Below, piece by piece: positions 15,295-23,427 of a stretch of 23,573 nucleotides of DNA (its first letter is position 1; each line of letters starts with the position of its first letter). Origin of the DNA: Streptosporangiaceae bacterium (GTDB lineage Bacteria > Actinomycetota > Actinomycetes > Streptosporangiales > Streptosporangiaceae); the NCBI GenBank assembly GCA_030040475.1, contig JASHTQ010000076.1:1-23573 (forward strand). The letters run 5' to 3'. The notes under the pieces were generated by a model. The model had not been told where the DNA came from. It saw nothing but the letters and a program-made list of their open reading frames with translations, and did not search any database. The position numbers were made by a program, and so were the translations under genes.

Positions 15295-17241
15295 GTGTCG
15301 GGCGAGGACGGGCAGGGCGGACGGGACGGGCACAGCGGGCAGGCGATGCCCAGGTCGCTGTGGCGTTTCCTGGTTGGGCCGCCGCTGCGCGCACGGGACG
15401 TGTCCCGGGAGCAGATCACCCCGGTGGAGGGGCTGCCGGCGCTGTCCCTTGACGCGCTGACATCGGTCGCCTACGGCCCGGAGGCGATCATCGCCGTGCT
15501 GGCCGTGGCCGGCGCCACCGCCCTGCACCTGGTGCTGCCGATCACGATCGCGATCGTGGCGCTGCTCGCGATCCTGGTGTTCTCCTACCGCCAGGTGATC
15601 GACGCCTACCCGGGCGGCGGCGGGGCCTACGCGGTGTCGCGGGACAACCTGGGGGCCGGCGCCAGCCTGCTCGCCGGCGCCTCGCTCGTGGTGGACTACA
15701 CGCTGACCGTCGCGGTCTCCATCGCGGCCGGCGTCGCGTCGCTGACCTCGGCCTTCCCCGGCCTGACCGCGGCCACCGTGCCGATCTGCCTGGCCATCCT
15801 CGCCGTGATCATGCTGCTGAACCTGCGCGGCCTGGCCGACGCGGCCCGTGGCTTCCTGCTGCCCACGATGGTGTTCATCATCGGGCTGATGATCGTGATC
15901 GCGATCGGCCTGATCCACCCGCTGGCCCTGCACGCCACCCAGCCGGCCCGCTCGCAGCTGCCCGCGAAGGCCCTCGAGGCGGTGAGCGTGCTGCTCGTGC
16001 TGAAGGCGTTCTCCGCCGGGTGCAGCGCGCTGACCGGCGTGGAGGCGATCGCGAACGGCGTGCCGCTGTTTAAGGAACCTCGGGTGAAAAGAGCCAAGAT
16101 CACCGAGGTGCTGCTGGGTTCCATCCTCGGCGTGCTGCTGCTCGGCCTGGCTATCCTTGCCGACCGCTGGCACATCGGGCCCAGGTCCGGGCAGACCGTG
16201 CTGAGCCAGATCGTCGGCGAGGCCGTCGGCAGGGGCTGGGCCTACTACGTGCTGTCCGTGACGATCACCGTCGTCCTCGCGCTGGCGGCCAACACCTCCT
16301 TCGGCGGCCTGCCGGTCCTTGCCAGCCTGCTGGCCAGGGACAACTACCTGCCGCATCTGTTCGCGCTGCGCGATGACCGGCAGGTGTTCGCGTCCGGCAT
16401 CTGGGCGCTGGCCATCCTGGCCGCGGCGCTGCTGATCGCGGTCGACGGCAACACCCTCACCCTGATCCCGCTGTACGCGATCGGCGTGTTCACCGGCTTC
16501 ACGCTGTCCCAGTCCGGCCTGGTCGTGCACTGGTGGCGGCACCGCCCCGCAGGCTGGCGGCGCCGGGCGATGATCAACGGCACCGGCGCGATCGTGACGG
16601 CCGCCGCCACGGTGATCTTCCTGATCACCAAGTTCACCGAGGGCGCCTGGGTGGTGGTGGCGGCGGTGCCGAGCTTCATCTTCCTGTTCACCAGGATCCA
16701 CAGGTACTACCACCTGGCCGCGGAGATGCTCGGCTTCGATCGCACCCCCGCCAGGCCCCAGGCCAGACCCACTATCGTCGTCGTCCCCATAGCCAGCGTC
16801 TCCCGGCTGGCCGAGCGCGGGATATCGGCCGCGCTGTCGATCAGCGATCAGGTCATCGCCGTCACCTCGATCCCAGAGGAGGCAACCGGGGAGGGCGGCG
16901 ATACCCGCGGGGCGGACAAGGCGCGCAAGATCCAGGAGGAGTGGGCCAGCTGGAACCCCGGCGTGCCGCTGCGACTGCTGCGCACCGAGTACGCCTCCGT
17001 CGCCGACCCCCTGCTCGCCTTCGTCGACGAGCTCGGCGAACAGCACTCCGAGCAGATCATGGTGCTGATCCCGGTGGCGGTGCCGAACCGGCTACGCTAT
17101 CGCCCGCTGCACAACCACTTCGACCTCGTGCTAACCGCCGCGCTGCGCAACCGCCCCGACGTTCTCACCGCCCGGGTCGAGATGACGCTGCAAGTGCCGG
17201 GCCGCAAGCACGGCGCGAGGGACCCCGGGGAGAAGGCGTGA
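15295..17241 (+). CDS. kimA-like: KimA/YdaO-like potassium transporter (APC superfamily)
   Basis: A 648-residue membrane protein with about 12 helices and a cytoplasmic C-terminal alpha/beta domain (about 485-630). It closely follows the B. subtilis KimA pattern: FLVGPPL, SLDALTSVAYG, SYRQVIDAYPGGGGAYAVSRDNLG, VDYTLTVAVSIAAG, LKAFSAGCSALTGVEAIANG and LAANTSFGGLP. KimA is a high-affinity proton-coupled K+ importer inhibited by c-di-AMP. Residues implicated in its ion path (Asp36, Tyr43, Asp117, Tyr118, Ser125, from memory) correspond to Asp53, Tyr60, Asp134, Tyr135 and Ser142, a constant offset of 17. Starting at ATG 15346 would make the numbering identical to KimA, so that start is an alternative. 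GTG 15295 is preferred because of the well-spaced -10. The stop overlaps the start of the next gene by 4 bp. Confidence 0.85.
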   Translation: MSGEDGQGGRDGHSGQAMPRSLWRFLVGPPLRARDVSREQITPVEGLPALSLDALTSVAYGPEAIIAVLAVAGATALHLVLPITIAIVALLAILVFSYRQVIDAYPGGGGAYAVSRDNLGAGASLLAGASLVVDYTLTVAVSIAAGVASLTSAFPGLTAATVPICLAILAVIMLLNLRGLADAARGFLLPTMVFIIGLMIVIAIGLIHPLALHATQPARSQLPAKALEAVSVLLVLKAFSAGCSALTGVEAIANGVPLFKEPRVKRAKITEVLLGSILGVLLLGLAILADRWHIGPRSGQTVLSQIVGEAVGRGWAYYVLSVTITVVLALAANTSFGGLPVLASLLARDNYLPHLFALRDDRQVFASGIWALAILAAALLIAVDGNTLTLIPLYAIGVFTGFTLSQSGLVVHWWRHRPAGWRRRAMINGTGAIVTAAATVIFLITKFTEGAWVVVAAVPSFIFLFTRIHRYYHLAAEMLGFDRTPARPQARPTIVVVPIASVSRLAERGISAALSISDQVIAVTSIPEEATGEGGDTRGADKARKIQEEWASWNPGVPLRLLRTEYASVADPLLAFVDELGEQHSEQIMVLIPVAVPNRLRYRPLHNHFDLVLTAALRNRPDVLTARVEMTLQVPGRKHGARDPGEKA

Positions 17242-18359
17242 TAGTTCCGGAGGCGGCCCGGACGGTGGCCGCGGTGATCGGCGGGCTGCTCGTGCTGACC
17301 GCCATCGGCAGCGTGGTCGGCACGCTGATCGTGTCGCGCTCGGTCAGCGGCCGGCTGATGCGCTGGGTGGACAAGGCCGTGGACATGACGTACCAGGCGC
17401 TGCTCAGCCGCATCGATGAGTACAAGCGGCGCGACCGGCTGCTCGCCACCCAGGCGGCGGCGCTGCTGATGGCCCAGCTTGTCGCCTGGCTGGGGGTCGT
17501 CTTCGTCGGGTACGGCTTCCTGCTCTGGCCGTTCGCGGCCCGTGGCGCCGCGTCGGCCTTCACCGACGCCGGGTCCTCGATGTTCACCCTGGGTTTCGCC
17601 GAACCCCCTGGCGCGGTACCCGCCGCGATCGTCTTCCTCGCCGCGGCGAGCGGCCTGGTCATAGTCACCCTGCAGATCGCCTACCTGCCCACCCTGTACG
17701 CGGCGTTCAACCGCAGGGAGACCGAGGTGGCGCTGCTCAACGCGCGGGCCGGCATCCCGTCCTGGGGCCCCGAGCTGCTGGCCAGAACCCACTACGGGCT
17801 CGGCTCCGGCTCGACCTTGGACACGATGCCCGACCTGTACGCCCAGTGGGAACGCTGGGCCGCCGACGTGTCGGAAAGCCACACCACCTACCTGCCGCTT
17901 GTCCGGTTCCGTTCCCCCGGCGCGCTGTCGTCCTGGGCGACCGCGCTGCTCGCCGTGCTGGACTCCGCCTCGCTGTTCCTCTCGCTGTCCCCCGAGATCG
18001 CGCCGACCGTCCCGGCCCGGCTGTGCCTGCGCGGCGGGTTCCAGTGCTTCAACCGGGTCGCGACGGCGATGGGCATCGACATGCCGAGCGAGATGGCTGT
18101 CCCGCCGGGAGAGATCAGCCTGACCTACGCCGAGTTCGAGGAGGCGGTGGACCGGATGAAGGAGGTCGGCTTCCCCGTCGAGCGCGACCCGAAGGATGCC
18201 TGGCCGGATTTCGTCGGCTGGCGGGCCAACTACGAGCAGGCCGCCTACGCCGTGGCCGCCGCGGTCTACGCCGTGCCCGCGCTGTGGTCGGGCCCGCGCC
18301 GTCACCCCATCGCGCCGATCCCCCCCATCCGGCCCGCCCCCGGCCGCCCGCCGAAGTAG
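17238..18359 (+). CDS. Potassium-channel-like membrane protein with altered selectivity filter
   Basis: A 373-residue protein. Membrane segments are visible at about 7-33, 72-98 and 128-152. Between the last two lies a pore-loop-like segment, AFTDAGSSMFTLGFAEPPG (residues 107-125), followed by an inner helix ending YLPTLYAAFNRRETEVALLNARAG. That whole arrangement matches bacterial Ion_trans_2 channel-like proteins, whose loop usually ends TLGFGD or TLGYGD. Here the filter reads T117-L-G-F-A-E-P, with Ala for the last Gly and Glu for Asp. The large C-terminal part (about 165-373) is soluble and has no domain I recognise. GTG 17238 overlaps the transporter stop (GTGA), implying translational coupling. 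The open frame extends far upstream only as a shadow of the transporter. It could be a subunit or regulator of the transporter rather than a channel (inference). Confidence 0.75.
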   Translation: MIVPEAARTVAAVIGGLLVLTAIGSVVGTLIVSRSVSGRLMRWVDKAVDMTYQALLSRIDEYKRRDRLLATQAAALLMAQLVAWLGVVFVGYGFLLWPFAARGAASAFTDAGSSMFTLGFAEPPGAVPAAIVFLAAASGLVIVTLQIAYLPTLYAAFNRRETEVALLNARAGIPSWGPELLARTHYGLGSGSTLDTMPDLYAQWERWAADVSESHTTYLPLVRFRSPGALSSWATALLAVLDSASLFLSLSPEIAPTVPARLCLRGGFQCFNRVATAMGIDMPSEMAVPPGEISLTYAEFEEAVDRMKEVGFPVERDPKDAWPDFVGWRANYEQAAYAVAAAVYAVPALWSGPRRHPIAPIPPIRPAPGRPPK

Positions 18360-18583
18360 CAGGGTCCGGTGACCGTCCCGCGCCGCACCGCGCCGTACTT
18401 TCTTCCGCCGAACGGGAAGTGGTCACTCTCCCGGGCACCTGCTTCCTCCCAGGGGCGATCACCCGGTAAGCTCAGGGGTTCTGTCACGATGACGAAGGAC
18501 CCACGGAATAAGGCACAGTTACGGATTGCGTCCATGGCACGCCGCTGTTCGCCGCAGACAGGCGCACCGGGCGCACTCTGCGT

Positions 18584-18589
18584 TACTAT
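18584..18589 (+). promoter_or_regulatory. -10 element of the flavoprotein gene (leaderless)
   Basis: TACTAT, a clear TANNNT match, ends 7 nt before GTG 18597. No ribosome-binding site precedes that GTG. The remainder of the 237-bp gap (18360-18596) holds no recognisable gene or riboswitch, although the flavoprotein frame is open through it. Confidence 0.55.
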
Positions 18590-18596
18590 CCGCGCC

Positions 18597-20003
18597 GTGG
18601 ACCCAATCGACTCTCTTGCCAGCCGCCTGCCGCGCGGCGCCGTCACGACCGACCCCCAGATCCTGCGCGAACGCGCGATCGACAGCTGGACCCTTGGCCT
18701 CCTGCGCCGGGTCAGGGGCGACGAACTGCTCGAGCCCGCCGCGGTGGTCTTCCCCACCTGCACCGAGGACGTGGCCACCGTGCTGTCCTGGGCCGCGCCC
18801 ATGCGGATACCCGTGATCACCCGCGGCGGCGGGTCCGGCGTGTGCGGCGGCGCCAGCGGCGCCAAGGCGTCCGTCGTGCTCGACATGTCCCGGATGGACA
18901 AGGTCACCGACGTCGACCTCACCTCGCGCGTGGTGCACGTCCAGGCCGGCGTGCGCGGCGACCAGCTGGAAGACGTGCTGGCCGCCGACGGCCTGACCGT
19001 CGGCCACTACCCGCAGTCGCTCGCGATGTCCACGGTGGGCGGCTGGATCGCCGCGTCCTCCGCCGGGCAGGCCTCCACCGGCTTCGGGGCCATCGAGGAC
19101 GTGCTGCTCGGGCTGACCGCGGTCCTGCCGACCGGCCGGATCCTGCGCTGCCGGCCGGTGCCACGCTCGGCCGCCGGGCCGGACCTGCGGCGGCTGCTCG
19201 TCGGGTCCGAGGGGACGTTCGCCGTGGTGACCGAGGCGACGCTGGCCTGCCGGGCCAGGCCCGCGGGCTGGCAGTGGCTGGCCTTCGGGTTCCCCTCGTT
19301 CGACGCGCTCGCCGACGGTCTGCGCGACGCCGTGCGCGCGGAGACCGGGGCGGTCATCTGCCGCGGGTACGACCCGACCGACGCCCAGCTGAGCTTCGGG
19401 CCGCTCGGCCACTCCAGTGGGTGCGTGGGGCTGCTCGGCTTCCCCGTCGGCCTGCCGGGCCTGCAGGAGAGGATGTCGGCCGCCACGGAGGCAATCGGGG
19501 CGGCCGGCACCCGGCTCGACTCTTCCTACGGAGAGCACTGGTGGCGGCACCGCAACGACGCCGTGGACACCTACGCCAGGATCATGGGGCCGGATCGCGC
19601 GTTCGGATCCGGGGTCGTGGTCGACACGATGGAGGTCGCTGGCCTGTGGTCCGCCGTGCCGCGGCTGTACGCGGGCGTGCGGAGCGCCCTGGCCGCGACC
19701 GCCCAGGCGGTGGGGTGCCACCTGTCCCATCTGTACCCGTCGGGCTCCTCGCTGTACTTCACGTTCCTGATCAGCGGGGCCGACGACAGGGACGCCGAGA
19801 CCCGGTACCTTGCAGCCTGGGAGCAGGCCGTGCGAAGCTGCGCGGCCATGGGCGGAACGATGACCCACCACCACGGCGTGGGGCGCCTGAAGTCCGCGTA
19901 CATGCAGGGCGAGCTCGGCGAGACCGGGGTGGAGTTGCTGCGCAGGATCAAGGCGTCCTTCGATCCTGACGGGATCATGAACCCCCGGGTCCTGCTGCCG
20001 TGA
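18597..20003 (+). CDS. FAD-binding oxidoreductase, alkylglycerone-phosphate-synthase-like
   Basis: A 468-residue VAO-type flavoprotein. The FAD pyrophosphate loop is VITRGGGSGVCGG (about 73-85), with SLAMSTVGGWIAASSAGQ and LLVGSEGTFAVVTEATL as further FAD-domain signatures. The C-terminus carries THHHGVGRLK (His424-426) and ends IKASFDPDGIMNPRVLLP. The triple-His motif is the mark of alkyldihydroxyacetonephosphate synthases, which make the ether bond in ether lipids, but it also occurs in uncharacterised relatives such as mycobacterial Rv2251. The start GTG 18597 is chosen because TACTAT lies 7 nt upstream and the sequence before it has no family resemblance; an upstream in-frame start would add 76 residues. 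It converges on a glpD-type gene, whose product makes dihydroxyacetone phosphate. An ether-lipid role is inference. Confidence 0.85.
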   Translation: MDPIDSLASRLPRGAVTTDPQILRERAIDSWTLGLLRRVRGDELLEPAAVVFPTCTEDVATVLSWAAPMRIPVITRGGGSGVCGGASGAKASVVLDMSRMDKVTDVDLTSRVVHVQAGVRGDQLEDVLAADGLTVGHYPQSLAMSTVGGWIAASSAGQASTGFGAIEDVLLGLTAVLPTGRILRCRPVPRSAAGPDLRRLLVGSEGTFAVVTEATLACRARPAGWQWLAFGFPSFDALADGLRDAVRAETGAVICRGYDPTDAQLSFGPLGHSSGCVGLLGFPVGLPGLQERMSAATEAIGAAGTRLDSSYGEHWWRHRNDAVDTYARIMGPDRAFGSGVVVDTMEVAGLWSAVPRLYAGVRSALAATAQAVGCHLSHLYPSGSSLYFTFLISGADDRDAETRYLAAWEQAVRSCAAMGGTMTHHHGVGRLKSAYMQGELGETGVELLRRIKASFDPDGIMNPRVLLP

Positions 20004-20007
20004 CCAG

Positions 20008-20030
20008 CCCGTCCGGCCCGCTGCGACGGG
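20008..20030. terminator. Possible bidirectional terminator hairpin
   Basis: CCCGTC (20008-20013) and GACGGG (20025-20030) form a 6-bp GC stem with an 11-nt loop. It fills almost all of the 27-bp gap between the convergent flavoprotein and GlpD stop codons. There is no U-tract, so termination by this hairpin alone is uncertain, as is common in high-GC actinomycetes. Confidence 0.4.
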
Positions 20031-21530
20031 TCAGGCCGAGGCGTCCAGCGTGCTGAGGCGGGTCCTGCGCACGAGCACGTCCTCGTCGGTGATCGCCATC
20101 TCGCGGCTGCGGGCCAGGTCGAGTTCCACCTTCAGGACCGGCAGCCCGGCCGCGGCAGGCTCGCCGAGCGACCGGTCCCGGCCGATCATGGCGGCGGCCT
20201 CGCGCCAGTCGTCGCCGTACCGCCGCACCAGCCGGGTGCCGGCCCGCGGTGGCAGGCCGAGCCCGGCCGCCTCGGCCGTGGCGAGCTGCACGGCCTGCCG
20301 CACCGGGCCGTGCAGCCCGAGCGGGATGCCCCTGGTCAGGCACCGCCCGCCTCCTCCCAGCGCCGCCTGGACGCGGTCGACAAGATCCTCGGCCATGGCC
20401 CGGTAGGTGGTCAGCTTCCCGCCGGTGATGGTGAACAGGCCGGGCGGCTCCTCGAAGACCGCGTGCCGGCGGGACAGGTCGGCGGTGGCGGTACCGCCCG
20501 TGCCCTGGTCGAGCAGCGGGCGCAGCCCGGCCCAGGACGCCACCACGTCGCGCCCGGTCACGCCGGGGAAGTCGGCCGCCACCGCGGCCAGGATGTAGTC
20601 CCGGTCGGCGTCGCCCACGGCCGGGTGGTCCAGGTCGCCCGAATATGGCGTGTCGGTCGTCCCCGCGTAGACCCGGTCCTCCCACGGGATGACGAACAAG
20701 TACCGGCCGTCACCGGCCGCCGAGGGCAGCACCATGGCGACCTTCGTCCGCACCGCTCCGGGGCGGAACACCAGGTGGACCCCCTTGCTCGGCACCAGCC
20801 GCGCGCCGAGGGCGCCGATCCCTTCGGCCCCGCCGATCCCCCCGGCCCACACGCCGCAGGCGTTGACCGTGGCCGCGGCCCGGACCTCGAACCGCTGCCC
20901 GCCGATCACGTCGGTCACCACGGCTCCCGTCACCGCGCCGTCGCCGAGCAGCCGCTCGACCCTCGCGTGGTTGGCGAGCACGGCGCCGTAGGCCGCCGCG
21001 GTCCGTGCCACCTCGATCGTCAGCCGGGCGTCGTCGGTCTGCCCCTCGTAGTACCGGTAGCCGCGCGACCAGGCGCGCAGCCCGGGGATGGCGGCCCGGA
21101 CCCGCTGCGCGCTGACCGCCCGGTGGCCGCCGATGTTCCGCCCTGCCGCCAGCACGTCGTAGGCGGCCAGCCCGAGCCGGTAGCGGGCCCGGCTGCGCCG
21201 GTCGTCCGCCAGCATGTACATGGGCACCGGCCTGATCAGGTGCGGCGCCAGCCGCAGCAGCGTGCCGCGCTCGGCCAGCGACTCCCGCACCAGGCCGAGC
21301 TCCCCGTGCTCGAGGTACCGCAGCCCCCCGTGGACCAGCCGGGACGAGCGGCCGGAGGTGCCCGCCGCAAAGTCGTCCTTCTCCACAAGCGCCACCGAAT
21401 ACCCGCGCGCGGCGGCGTCGAGGGCGATGCCCACGCCGGTGATCCCGCCGCCGATGACAAGCACGTCGAACGTGCCCTCGGCCATCCTGGCCAGGTTCGC
21501 GGTCCGGGTCGCCGCGCAGAACGACAGCAC
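20031..21530 (-). CDS. glpD: Glycerol-3-phosphate dehydrogenase (FAD-dependent, GlpD/GlpA family)
   Basis: A 499-residue membrane-associated flavoprotein that oxidises glycerol 3-phosphate to dihydroxyacetone phosphate and passes electrons to the quinone pool. The FAD motif VIGGGITGVGIALDAAARG lies at about 25-43. It is followed by TSGRSSRLVHGGLRYLE, the diagnostic GlpD signature; GLRPLLD and FTITGGKLTTYRAMAED lie further on. A C-terminal domain of about 120 residues completes a normal length. The start GTG 21530 is supported by TACCAT exactly 6 nt upstream, pointing to a leaderless transcript. ATG at residue 16 (MAEGTFDVLV) is the alternative that most family members would suggest. It lies 18 bp downstream of the GH39 gene on the same strand, but its own promoter is probably embedded in the end of that gene. 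Confidence 0.93.
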   Translation of the reverse strand: MLSFCAATRTANLARMAEGTFDVLVIGGGITGVGIALDAAARGYSVALVEKDDFAAGTSGRSSRLVHGGLRYLEHGELGLVRESLAERGTLLRLAPHLIRPVPMYMLADDRRSRARYRLGLAAYDVLAAGRNIGGHRAVSAQRVRAAIPGLRAWSRGYRYYEGQTDDARLTIEVARTAAAYGAVLANHARVERLLGDGAVTGAVVTDVIGGQRFEVRAAATVNACGVWAGGIGGAEGIGALGARLVPSKGVHLVFRPGAVRTKVAMVLPSAAGDGRYLFVIPWEDRVYAGTTDTPYSGDLDHPAVGDADRDYILAAVAADFPGVTGRDVVASWAGLRPLLDQGTGGTATADLSRRHAVFEEPPGLFTITGGKLTTYRAMAEDLVDRVQAALGGGGRCLTRGIPLGLHGPVRQAVQLATAEAAGLGLPPRAGTRLVRRYGDDWREAAAMIGRDRSLGEPAAAGLPVLKVELDLARSREMAITDEDVLVRRTRLSTLDASA

Positions 21531-21536
21531 CAGCCG

Positions 21537-21542
21537 ATGGTA
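21537..21542 (-). promoter_or_regulatory. -10 element of glpD (leaderless), in the GH39-glpD gap
   Basis: The minus strand reads TACCAT (TANNNT type), ending 6 nt before GTG 21530. The -35 would fall inside the last codons of the GH39 gene. This gives glpD a way to be transcribed independently of the upstream glycosidase genes. Confidence 0.5.
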
Positions 21543-21548
21543 GCGGTG

Positions 21549-23405
21549 CTAAGGGAGGATCTCCAGGCAGGAGACGCCCGGCATCGGCAGGTCGAAGGCG
21601 AGCTCGAGCAGCCCGTCCTCACCTGCCGCAAGCGTGGCAGGAACGAGTTCGTCCAGCGTGTTCGCCTCCCGCAGCAGCGCCCACTGCTTGTCGTCCGGCC
21701 AGGCGGCCGCGCCGCCCATCTCCTCCCAGACCCGGGTGATGTTGGAGTGGTCCGCGTCGATGCGGTAGTGCCTGACCATGTAGGAGACCCCGGCCGGCAC
21801 GGCTATCCGCACCGTGACCTGCCGGTCCAGGCTGGCGCGGATCGCGGCTTGGGCGAGCGTGACGTTCCAGACCAGGACCGAGATCCTGCCGTCCTCGGCG
21901 CGCGCCGCGAGCGCCTCCACGAGCCCGCCCGCCCCGTCGCCGCTGACCGTCACAGGCAGCCGCCGCGGTCCCAGCCGCGCCAGCCGGTCCAGCGCCCAGT
22001 ACCTGGGCTTGCGCAGGTTCCCCACCGACAGCAGCCCGAACCCGCCGTGGAACAACTCGGGCGGCGCGCCGAGCTCCTCGAAGTGGTCGGAGGCGACCCA
22101 GTGCGACAGCGCCTGGATCCGGCCCATCGCCGAGGCCATGCCGCGGAGCAGGAACGCCGCCGCGAAGACGGTGTCGCCGACCCGGTGGAAGTGCGTCGGC
22201 GTCGGCCCCCACTCCGTCCACCACGTCGGCGTCCCCGCCAGTCCGTAGTCGGCGAGCACCGGCCGCAGGTCAAGCGGCACGTTGCCGTACACGTGCGTGG
22301 ACAAGAAGTCCGCCGGCGCGCCGGAGCCCCGTACGTGGGCGAGGAACCCGCCGATCCAGCCCGCCGCCGCCGAGGCGGGCCCGCCGACCCGCAGCCGGGG
22401 ATCCACGGCCCGGATCGCGGCCGCGGAGACGTCGTAGAGCCGGTAGTACTCCTGCTCCGTGCCGGACCAGAACACCTCCAGGTTCGGCTCGTTCCAGACC
22501 TCGAACGCCCACCGGGAGACGACCTCCTCCCGGCCGTACCGCCGGACCAGGTGCTCGGCCAGGTGCCCGACGAGGTCCGCCCAGCGGTCCCAGTCCCGCG
22601 GCGGCGAGACGATCGCCTGCCAGGTGAACACGGTCTTGCCAGGGTCGCGGGCCAGGTCGCGGGGCATGAAGGACAGCTCGACGACCGGCCGCAGGCCCAG
22701 CCCCATCAGCGCGTCGTACACCCGGTCGATCCCGCTGAAGTCGTGCACCGCGCGCCCGCCGGCCTCGGTGTACACCCCGAGGTCGTCGCACAGGATCCCG
22801 TGCGCCCGCACCGCCTGCACCCCGAGTTCGTCATGCGCGATCCGCAGCGCCTCACGCAGTTCGGTCCCGATCACCTGCCCTCCGGTGGTGTCCTCCCGCA
22901 GCAGGTAACTCAGGTGCTCCGACCCGATCATCGCCTCCCACGGCCGCTCCAGCTCACCCGGAACGCCGCCGCTTGCGCCGTCCTCCGCGGCCGGGTCACC
23001 TGCGATCCCGTCCGTCCCGCCGACCTCGACCGTCACAGGTCCGCGGACCGCCCCCGGCGTCGCCGCGACCGGCTCGGACCGCGGCCCGGCGGACGTCCCG
23101 TCGGTGACCGCCGCGACCGCGTAGTACCTGACCCGTCCCGGCTCGCCGGACGTGTCCGCGTACGGCCCGCCCGGCACCGCCAGCACGTCCCCGCCGCCGT
23201 GGTCAAGCGGCTCGAACGGCCCGTCGGCCGCCTCGGCGCGGTAGACCAGGTACCCGGCCGCCCCGGGCACCGGGTCCCAGTCCAGCGTGACGTGCCCGCC
23301 GCCCGCCACCGCGCGCAGTCCGGACGGCGGCGGCAGCCGCCCGCCCTCGTCGGCTGGCAAGCCCCGCCGCCCGATCCGCCGTTCCCAATCGGCTCGCGCC
23401 GTCAC
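21549..23405 (-). CDS. GH39-family glycoside hydrolase with N-terminal fibronectin type III domain
   Basis: A 618-residue retaining glycosidase of the beta-xylosidase/alpha-iduronidase family. An N-terminal Fn3 domain is clear (about 28-122: PPSGLRAV, VTLDWDPVPGAAGYLVYRA, YYAVAAVT). A TIM barrel follows, with the acid/base Glu306 in EVWNEPNLEVFW and the nucleophile Glu398 in TWWTEWG, then a C-terminal beta-sandwich. IGSEHLSYLLRED and VQAVRAHGILCDD fit the GH39 start of barrel. The start is GTG 23405, with AAAGGA upstream; 29 further codons of open frame are not protein-like. No signal peptide is visible, so it would act in the cytoplasm on imported oligosaccharides, or be exported by another route. 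It is probably cotranscribed with the upstream glucoamylase-like gene (22-bp gap). Substrate is unknown. Confidence 0.88.
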   Translation of the reverse strand: MTARADWERRIGRRGLPADEGGRLPPPSGLRAVAGGGHVTLDWDPVPGAAGYLVYRAEAADGPFEPLDHGGGDVLAVPGGPYADTSGEPGRVRYYAVAAVTDGTSAGPRSEPVAATPGAVRGPVTVEVGGTDGIAGDPAAEDGASGGVPGELERPWEAMIGSEHLSYLLREDTTGGQVIGTELREALRIAHDELGVQAVRAHGILCDDLGVYTEAGGRAVHDFSGIDRVYDALMGLGLRPVVELSFMPRDLARDPGKTVFTWQAIVSPPRDWDRWADLVGHLAEHLVRRYGREEVVSRWAFEVWNEPNLEVFWSGTEQEYYRLYDVSAAAIRAVDPRLRVGGPASAAAGWIGGFLAHVRGSGAPADFLSTHVYGNVPLDLRPVLADYGLAGTPTWWTEWGPTPTHFHRVGDTVFAAAFLLRGMASAMGRIQALSHWVASDHFEELGAPPELFHGGFGLLSVGNLRKPRYWALDRLARLGPRRLPVTVSGDGAGGLVEALAARAEDGRISVLVWNVTLAQAAIRASLDRQVTVRIAVPAGVSYMVRHYRIDADHSNITRVWEEMGGAAAWPDDKQWALLREANTLDELVPATLAAGEDGLLELAFDLPMPGVSCLEILP

Positions 23406-23427
23406 CTGATCTTCCTTTCTTTTTTGC

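Noticed and set aside
15145..17046. A 633-codon open frame on the minus strand opposite the K+ transporter
   Set aside because: Low-complexity His/Asp/Gln/Gly-rich translation with no domain; the plus strand encodes an intact KimA-like protein with good motifs.
16533..17237. Upstream extension of the channel-like gene's frame into the transporter gene
   Set aside because: The extension is Arg/Pro-rich shadow sequence. A GTG overlapping the transporter stop gives a natural hydrophobic N-terminus.
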